Source: Lithobates sylvaticus
Taxonomy: Eukaryota > Chordata > Amphibia > Anura > Ranidae
Direction of reading: 5' to 3'
Assembly: GCA_028564925.1 (NCBI GenBank)
Contig: CM053028.1
Coordinates: 361,021,802-361,085,801, forward strand
Length of the DNA: 64,000 nt
Part shown: piece by piece, positions 57,546-64,000 of the stretch
Layout of the letters: the number at the start of each line of letters is the position of its first letter
Numbering within the stretch: the first letter of the stretch is position 1
Program-made: the position numbers and the translations under genes
The notes under the pieces: model-generated
Database searches by the model: none
Told to the model about the DNA's origin: nothing
Seen by the model: only the letters and a program-made list of their open reading frames with translations

Positions 57546-57595
57546 TACCCCACACGAAGAGGAGTGACCCCCCACTGCTTGAAACGAGCCACTGC
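57546..57595 (+). ncRNA. Possible decayed hammerhead core
   Basis: CACACGA stands where CUGANGA is expected (57551-57557). It is followed by a possible stem II (GGAGUG with CACUGCU) and GAAA (57581-57584). Two invariant bases are wrong and no good cleavage triplet is seen. Its position in the spacer of an inverted repeat matches the intact one at 54951. Confidence 0.3.
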
Positions 57596-57745
57596 ACGGA
57601 CATCACCTGTGACCCAAGAATCACATCACTACCCTCACCTTCTTACCACAAGAAATTATTATATACTTATAAACTATTGAGGATTGACTTATTTATCACA
57701 GACTTATATGCATGCAACATAGTCGCAGATGACTATTTTATACGC

Positions 57746-57808
57746 ATCCTGCACTATGCGATTTTAGTCGCATGTGACTATGCGATTTTAGTCGCATGTG
57801 ACTATTTT
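57746..57808. repeat. 26-bp tandem duplication at the inner edge of the inverted repeat
   Basis: 'tatgcgattttagtcgcatg' plus 'tgac' occurs twice in a row just inside the right arm, but only once in the left arm region. This is a local difference between otherwise near-identical arms. Confidence 0.7.
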
Positions 57809-59304
57809 TTACGCATCCTGCATTATGCGATTTTACCTATAGGATATCTGTGTGTGCACTTTGCGTCTGCACCTAGCATTTCGTTATATTTTATATTTCA
57901 AACTTTATTCCACTTTGTTTACTGGTAGCTTTATATTTTGCCAGGGATTTTTTCATCTATAGTCACGCTGACTAGTCTCATCCAGCTTATACATTATTTT
58001 GTATGCTCGCATACTTTGCACTTTATATTTATTGTTCTACTGTTCACTCCAGTACAACTTCTCTGCACATACCTCTACTCATCACATATCTCCAATGCGA
58101 TTATATTTATCGTTTTACCCGTCACTCAATCACTCAGTCGCATTTTTTAGCCTGTGCACACTTGCACTAGCACTTTAAGGATTTTATATTTTGTTCACCA
58201 TCTACTATGCACTTTGGAATTGTTTATCTATAGACACATTTTTACCATATGTTCACTTATATGATTTTATATGTATATCTGATTTTTTTATTACCTGCTT
58301 ATGGTGTTTTATTAGTAGTTTTATTTAGGTGCTATTAGTTCGATTTACACTCTCGCACCTCAGTACTATTTACAATTCTATTATATATATTTTTACCTGG
58401 GTTCACCAATAGCAATTTTTATTAACCTGTATTGGTCACACCATACCCCTTATCTTGTATAGTAAGGGAATTATCTATCTCAACTCGCATTACTTCGACT
58501 TAATAGTCGCATCATCAACTATTATTGTCTCATACGATTGCTACACTTAAAGGGTTTACGTCTTTATCCCATTACTGCCACCTTGTGGTAGATTTGGCCA
58601 CCTCCCTGGGGAACAGCGCAGCACCACCCCCACTTTTATATATCTAGTTTGGTAGGTACGGTTTGACCTACACCAGGTGCCTGCAGCAGTCCCCCCACAG
58701 TCAGTCCCCACCACCCGCCCTTACCCTCCCCCTTCCACTGTAGCGCAGGAATACCCCACTACATTCTATACTGGGATTAAAACACACACAGGTGGACTCT
58801 ATTTCCTAATTAGGTGACTTCTGAAGGCAATTGGTTCCACTAGATTTTAGTTGGGGGTATTGGTGTAAAGGGACAAATACAAATGCATGCCACACTTTTC
58901 ACATATTTATTTGTAAAATATTTTAAAAAACACTTATCGATTTCCTTTCACTTCACAATTATGTGCCACTTTGTGTTGGTCTATCACATAAAACCCAATA
59001 AAATACATTTACGTTTTTGGTTGTAACATGACAAAATGTGGAAAATTTCATGGGGTATGAATACTTTTTCAAGGCACTGTAGTAGTAAATGAACATAGCC
59101 ACCCTCTCATAGAATGTTGGATCGCAGCAACAAAAAACAGGCATTTGGAGGAAGCTGAGCGCAATAGAGAGTACTTTTTTGAGTTAAGAATACATACTTG
59201 AATAGAATTTTTATTTTTTAATCCAGTGTTAAATGTCACTTTAATTTAAATGCATCATTCTAGAAGTAACTGCACTGAGGTTTAAAATCTAATCTGATTC
59301 CCTG

Positions 59305-59703
59305 TTAGGGCTCTTTCACACGGACGGTCCGTATGTCCGTTTTTCATCCTTCCGTTTTCGGATGAAAAACGGACATACATGTATCCCTATGGGATAGCGG
59401 GTGTCAGCGGATGAGCATCCACTGACACCCGATCTCGTCCGTGCACGCTATGGTCCGTTTCTGCAGACGGAGGAAAACCCTATTTTTCCATCCGTCTGCA
59501 GAGCGGATCGGATGACGACGGACTCTACGGTCCGTCGTCACCCGATCTCCCATAGGGGAGAGCGGCGCTCTGACAGGTCCGTCCCTGCACAGTGTGCAGA
59601 GACGGACCTGTCATCTTTCTGCTCAGCGGAGATCGCTCCGGCGATCCCCGCTGAGCAAGCGGATATCCACGGCACTGATCCGCCCCGTGTGAAAGAGCCC
59701 TAA
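59305..59703. mobile_element. GGGCTCTTTCACACGG-type MITE
   Basis: Left TTAGGGCTCTTTCACACGGA and right CCGTGTGAAAGAGCCCTAA are near-perfect inverses. The interior has 'gtccgt' and 'tcatcc' motifs, 'gatgaaaaacggacat' facing 'atgtccgtttttcatc', and 'gacggacctgtca'. It looks young. The 100-residue frame inside is a chance product. Confidence 0.9.
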
Positions 59704-61679
59704 CTCAGGTTTACTGTTGTCTGATTCCCTGTTAGAAAGATTGCTCTTCGCTTCTCATCCGTATGTCAAAGGACCAGGAAAGAGAAGGGATGGGAAATTC
59801 TAAAATCTCTCCACTGGGTACATAGATAGGGATAGGGGAGGGAGGGGTCTTTTTGACCAATAGGGAGACAGAAGGAGCCAATATGAATTTTACCTTTTTA
59901 CAAGAAAAATCATTAATTCCTTGTGACTTCCACAAACTGTTTCTTTGGATCTATTTACTGGATTCATTACTTGGCTTGACATGCATCAATTTCATATAAC
60001 ATAACTTCTGCTTTTCCATTATGCTCAAAACATGTAAAGTTAAATGTAAAACCCTATGAAACATGGCACTAGATGAAAAAAACCTTTCATCAATCGTACT
60101 TGTTTTCTTCTGTGTTAATCTCCATATATGAATATCAAAGTAATTAGTTTTGTTATCTATATGTAAGCTGAAATCCAGTGTGTGATAAAACATGAGCCAC
60201 TGGCAATGCTTTGAAGAAAGTGTCTTTATTCTATAGGGAAGGAGAAAAGATTAATGGTTTGTCTTTTCTGGACATCATTTCTCGTCCTCACAACAGACAA
60301 TAGGAGTTGTCAGTAGAAAAGAAAGGGAAAATTCTGCTTGAAAACAGAAGCTGATGTTCTTGTGATGTCCTGGGATCAGATAAGATGCCAAGGACCAGAG
60401 CATCCCTTGAAAAGGAGCCATGTCAGATAAAAAGGTTTCTAGGATAGTGAAGAGAGGGATTAGAGGAATATTCATGACTCGTGAGGATCAGCAGGTGACA
60501 CCTAAGGCATAGCACTTTATCCATTTGGCAAACAGTAAATAAAGGCCAATGGTTGCCAGGATAAAATGTAGCAACAAAAGCCAGCGTCTTTTCCCATACA
60601 ATGGAAAGCTTGTGTTTGCCACTTGTTGAGCGTAAAGGCATGGACTGTCTTTTTCATTTCTAAGCATTGACCTGATGGATGAAAAACCAGACTTGTACAG
60701 TCGCGCGAGTGTCAAGACAGTAAAGAAGCTTTACAGATAATATATAGAGATTTTGGACCTATTTTGTGGTTTTGTTTGTATTGAAAAAAAAATGTATCAT
60801 TATTAGTTGAAAATTTGTGTAATGCATATGAGACTATATATAGTTTTCTATCTAGCCAACAGGTGGATATCTAGTCTACTTTTTAGATGTGAAGCGTTGC
60901 ATCAGGTTATGCTCAAGCAAGCCTGTTTTTTTTTTTAGACTACGAGTCCATACTGCTGTGGTCATCTCTCTAGTTTATATAGCAAAAGTTGAAATAGTTT
61001 AAAAACAATTCATTCAAGTTAAATAAAAGCAGCAATGATAATCATGACCCTAAACCATGATAGTCTTTCTATTAACTATGCTACTCATTTTGTGGGCTCA
61101 ACAAAAGGCTGCCCCCTTTCCCATTTTGTGTCTCTTCTGGTGGGAGCCCTCACTGCCACCTGTCAGGGATTTCCATCCTCTGGAGTTGGGCAGATCCCGA
61201 ATGCTACAAAGAAGGACACCATATAATGATTGGGTGCCACCCTCTATACTCTGTAGCATTCCCTTGTGAGCCAAGGGCAGCTTTGTGATATACACCAAGG
61301 GGGTATGTCCTTAACATCTCGGTATCATAAGAAATGGGGTAAATGTTGCTAGGCAATATAACTGGAAGAGGACTTGAGCAGCGAGTCTGCTTTTTTATTT
61401 TACAAATTGCTGAGCTAGTTATATTTTTATAAATTTAAGCTGAACTTGGGAATTAAGTTATTGCATTTTAATAAAAATCTATGTGAATTAAAATCTTCAC
61501 GTTCCAATAGCCTTGCTGGCGCAGTGAGGCCACATCTGGTACAATGTCACAAAACTTTGGTACTTTCCTAAATTGCAACCATTCTTTAGTACGGTAACAG
61601 TTAATACTATAGACCTGAACTCTGCAGCTTTCCTACCTCATTTGACAAACCAAAATTTGCTTCATTTAGATTTGTTAAT
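59704..61679. other. Intergenic sequence without recognised feature
   Basis: No gene, RNA or well-bounded repeat recognised. Short frames at 60423-60715 and 61035-61298 have no supporting context. Confidence 0.45.
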
Positions 61680-62200
61680 CTAGTTATTTAATTTAGTTAA
61701 ATTCAGTTGATTCATTCAATTCGTATTCGAAATTTGTTTTATGTCTTTTTTTTTTTTTTTAATTTTCTTCAAATTTACAGAATTTTTTTTTTTTTTTGAT
61801 TCTAAACTTTTGAATCAATACGTTTTGAAATGGCCGATTCGAAAGCGTTTTTTCTTTTTAAATTTGAATGTGGCAAAGTGAACAAACAAAAGAAAAATCT
61901 TCATCAAATGATTACAATGACTCTTTAAATCACCTTTGGCTTAACTAAAACAGCATTATTTTGAAATCCTACTCTAATAATACACACAGTCTTTGATTTC
62001 AGAAACATGTTTACAGTTCGAATTCGATGTAAAATTTGATTCGCATTTCAATTCGAATTTCAGACTAATTTAATTTTGTTATTCGGAGCATTTGGTAAAC
62101 TTCGTTTATTCTGTAATTCGGGTATTCGGATATATCTGAATCTCCGAATAATGAAAAATTATTTACTCGGAACGAAACGAACCGCACGTGTCTACAAACA
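61680..62200. repeat. Degenerate ATTCGAATT-rich repeat
   Basis: Many variants of 'attcgaatt', 'attcggatat' and 'ttcgaaa' occur across about 500 bp, with poly-T runs near 61748-61760 and 61785-61797. It looks like an old satellite-like or low-complexity repeat with decayed units. Confidence 0.6.
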
Positions 62201-62214
62201 GATTTGTATATAAG

Positions 62215-62756
62215 GCATCTTTAACAGTCCATCTATTGGAAGCAGAATACCCCACCCACCAAAGAAATGTGGTATTCAAAAGTCTGCAACATTTTCCAAA
62301 TTGAAGATCTATCCTCAATATTACAAAATACAGAGGAAAATTGTAGAATTACACAGAGGCTTGAGATATATTTTAAAAAACCACAAGCCCCCTATCTGCA
62401 CACAATGGCCCAAACTCCCTCCCCTCTGACTCAGAGGGCACAGCCCGATGGCTGAATTGCAATCCTTTGGACCATCTAATGGAGCCTATTGCTTTGGAAG
62501 ATAGTTCCCCCTTATCTGGGTGAACCCCCCCCGGGGGAAAGCAGTACCCTCCTGGGCCAACCTCCCCTCTCCCCACTTATCCCCCCCATCTTCCCACACT
62601 ACCTCTATTCTACCTATACTATATAGCAAACCCGCAACCATCCTTTTAAACATTTCTAGTCCCCAGAATTTACCCCCTACTGTATTTAGCAGTGGGTCAG
62701 AGATCAATATCAGGCCATTACCACATCAAGAGTTCTCACCACATCTTAACTTATAA
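62215..62756 (+). mobile_element. L1/Tx1-type LINE 3' end, 5'-truncated
   Basis: A plus-strand frame from about 62245 (PPTKEMWYSKVCNIFQIEDL, then SSILQNTEENCRITQRLEIYF) resembles the extreme C-terminus of L1-type ORF2, where a Trp-containing helix pair precedes the stop. The rest is a C-rich 3' UTR. It is the opposite strand and opposite end compared with the L1 at 23795-25393. The boundaries are approximate. Confidence 0.65.
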
Positions 62757-63545
62757 GCAGGGCCAATCCTAGGGTCACAGACGCCTGGGTGCAGAAATAT
62801 TTCTGGCGCCCCCACATTGGTGTGGTCATCTTACTAACTCCTCCCCTCCCCTAAGGAGTCTTTGTTACCCTGGGATCCTCTCACGACAGGAAGAGAAGCA
62901 GAGTACTCTAATGGGACCTGGAGGGGGGGTCTCTCTAATGGACACAGAGAGGGCCTCTGTTAGAGAGTCTGTTAGAGCCCCCACCAGGTCCCATTAGAGA
63001 CTACAATAGGGTCTAATGGGACCTGGAGGGGGTCTCTCTAACATATGCCCTCTTGGTGTCCATTAGAGAGTCTGTTAGTGCTCCCACCAGGCCCCATTAC
63101 AGACTACAATTGAGTCTAATAGATTCTGGGGGGGGGGGGGTGTCTCTCTAACAGAGGTCCTTTCTGTGTCCATTTAAGAGTCTATGTTAGAAAGAGCCAC
63201 CATTAGTGCCCCTCAATGCAGCCTCACCAGTGTTCATCAATGCAGCCTCATCAGTGTCCATCAGCTCAACTTCATCACTGCCCATCAATGCAGCCTGATC
63301 ACTGTCCATCAATGAAGCCTGACCAGTGCCCATCAATGCAGCCTGATCAGTGCCCATCAATGCAGCCTGATCAGTGCCCATCAATGCAGCCTCATCAATG
63401 CAGCCTCACCTGTGCCCATCAATGCAGCCTCACCAGTGCCCATAAATGCAGCCTCACCAGTGCCCATCAATGCAGCCTCATCAGTGCCCATCAATGCAGC
63501 CTCACCAATGTCCATCAATGCATCCAATTCGCATGACAAGTGAGT
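62757..63545. mobile_element. Repeat element built from two tandem arrays
   Basis: 'cagggccaatcctagggtca' and 'tctggcgcccccac' at the left are familiar from ranid repeats. 62890-63190 holds about three copies of a unit near 110 bp based on 'gtctctctaatggacacaga' and 'cccaccaggtcccattagag'. 63205-63530 is the 24-bp array. The right border is unclear. Confidence 0.55.
63205..63530. repeat. 24-bp minisatellite (about 13 units, some partial)
   Basis: The unit is 'cagtgcccatcaatgcagcc' plus 'tcac' or 'tgat'. Because 24 is a multiple of 3, frames on both strands stay open and encode an 8-residue repeat (QCPSMQPH). It is not a gene. Confidence 0.92.
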
Positions 63546-63742
63546 GTGACTGGCTCTCAATGGAGCCAGTTCACACAGGTCCAGGGCGGCCGCGGGTTGC
63601 AAATGGGCCCTCTGCAATTTTGGGCCCGCTTCAGGTGCGAATTCAGGCAAAAATTCGGACCTAAATCACGACTGAATCAGTAAACGAACGCGCTGGCCCC
63701 CAGGCACAAAACCGCGGCTGCATTTATGTGAACCTGGCCTCA
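63545..63742. mobile_element. GTTCACAC-type MITE, partly decayed
   Basis: 'ggagccagttcacacaggtc' at the left faces 'tatgtgaacctggcctc' at the right, with 'gggccctctgcaattttggg' inside. It is of the TTCACAC architecture, with diverged borders. Confidence 0.5.
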
Positions 63743-64000
63743 ATATTGGCTTAAAAGCCTCTATATACTGTACGTTAGACACCAGCAGGCAATCAGTTTG
63801 ACAAAAATCACTCCACTTATCCCTAGTTACTGGATTTGTTGAAGGCTGTTTCCCTTTACTACAGTTTCTAAAACAAGTGAAATGCATGTACAAAACATAG
63901 CAAAATGCATTGTTTCCAGTATGGCCCATTCATATCATATGCATTGAGCTTTGCTGCATTGAGGAAAGGTCCTGTATTCTGCATTTTTGCTACACTACAT
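63743..64000. other. Intergenic sequence without recognised feature
   Basis: Nothing recognised up to the window end. Confidence 0.4.

Larger units (their letters stand above)
56293..58766. mobile_element. 2.47-kb insertion made mostly of an 855-bp inverted repeat, PLE-like
   Basis: Exact 14-bp duplications TATACTGGGATTAA flank it at 56279-56292 and 58767-58780. Arms 56292-57145 and 57785-58639 are near-perfect inverses; a 70-residue chance frame is identical in both. The spacer is about 640 bp, and 58640-58766 is a single-copy tail. The spacer has a decayed hammerhead-like motif at 57546-57595. By analogy with 54414-55290 I infer a PLE-derived insertion with inverted ends; no RT is present. 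Confidence 0.85.
55607..59079 (-). mobile_element. Tc1-like transposon enlarged by two insertions
   Basis: Left CAGTGCCTTGAAAAATTATT and right the inverse of CAGTGCCTTGAAAAAGTATT; TA follows at 59080-59081, while the left TA has decayed. Internal Tc1 pieces lie at 55607-55716, about 56131-56292 and 58767-59079. The rest is two insertions (55717-56130 and 56293-58766). Transposase sequence is reduced to a few short stretches, for example 'tttaaggtcattgtcctgct', which matches the copy at 50919. Confidence 0.88.

Noticed and set aside
56781-58150. Two identical 70-residue frames suggesting a duplicated gene
   Set aside because: They are mirror copies inside the two arms of the long inverted repeat; hydrophobic composition comes from T-rich DNA.
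63187-63650. Repetitive frames that could be mistaken for a repeat protein or a CRISPR array
   Set aside because: It is a 24-bp minisatellite with no spacer structure, in a vertebrate genome.

Overview
The window reads as nuclear DNA from a large, repeat-rich amphibian genome, most likely a ranid (true) frog. The evidence is a V-SINE-type tRNA SINE, Tx1/L1-type LINE ORF1, a DIRS element with inverted termini, Penelope-like elements (PLEs) carrying hammerhead-ribozyme cores, several Tc1-like transposons, and many TTAA-bounded fold-back MITEs of types I remember from ranid genomes. The species call rests on memory and was not searched.

The one host gene I can support is the 3' end of OPA1 (mitochondrial dynamin-like GTPase) on the + strand. 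A 70-bp exon at 23075-23144 encodes the OPA1 C-terminus, ending in ALHQEK and a TAG stop. It is followed 5 bases later by a good splice donor. A matching acceptor at 27426/27427 starts what looks like the wholly non-coding last exon, as known for human OPA1. Bases 1-23074 are then intron, 23145-27426 is the intron within the 3' UTR, and everything after about 30.3 kb is probably intergenic. No other OPA1 exon was seen, so the upstream intron exceeds 23 kb.

Region by region: 0.2-9.8 kb is a mosaic of fold-back MITEs with hAT- and mariner-type short elements. 10.5-12.9 kb is a fold-back element split by a Tc1 transposon, which is itself split by a TTAA MITE. 14.1 kb is a SINE, 16.6-18.2 kb a second Tc1 and 18.9-22.1 kb a broken DIRS element. 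23.8-25.4 kb is an L1 insertion holding only the 5' UTR, ORF1 and a short downstream stretch, between a 15-bp target duplication. 25.9-27.1 kb is a TTAA element that recurs inverted at 52.9-53.7 kb. 32-38 kb holds hAT-like and TTAA elements. 39.2-45.6 kb is a decayed Penelope-like element (RT plus GIY-YIG) with ribozyme cores at both ends and three younger insertions. 48-59 kb holds more PLE-derived terminal pieces, two Tc1 copies and two very long, nearly perfect inverted repeats. 59-64 kb has another MITE, an L1 3' end and a 24-bp minisatellite.

The most striking signal is a set of hammerhead ribozyme cores (four good, two decayed) in PLE-derived DNA. Two of them, one good and one decayed, lie in the spacers of long inverted repeats.
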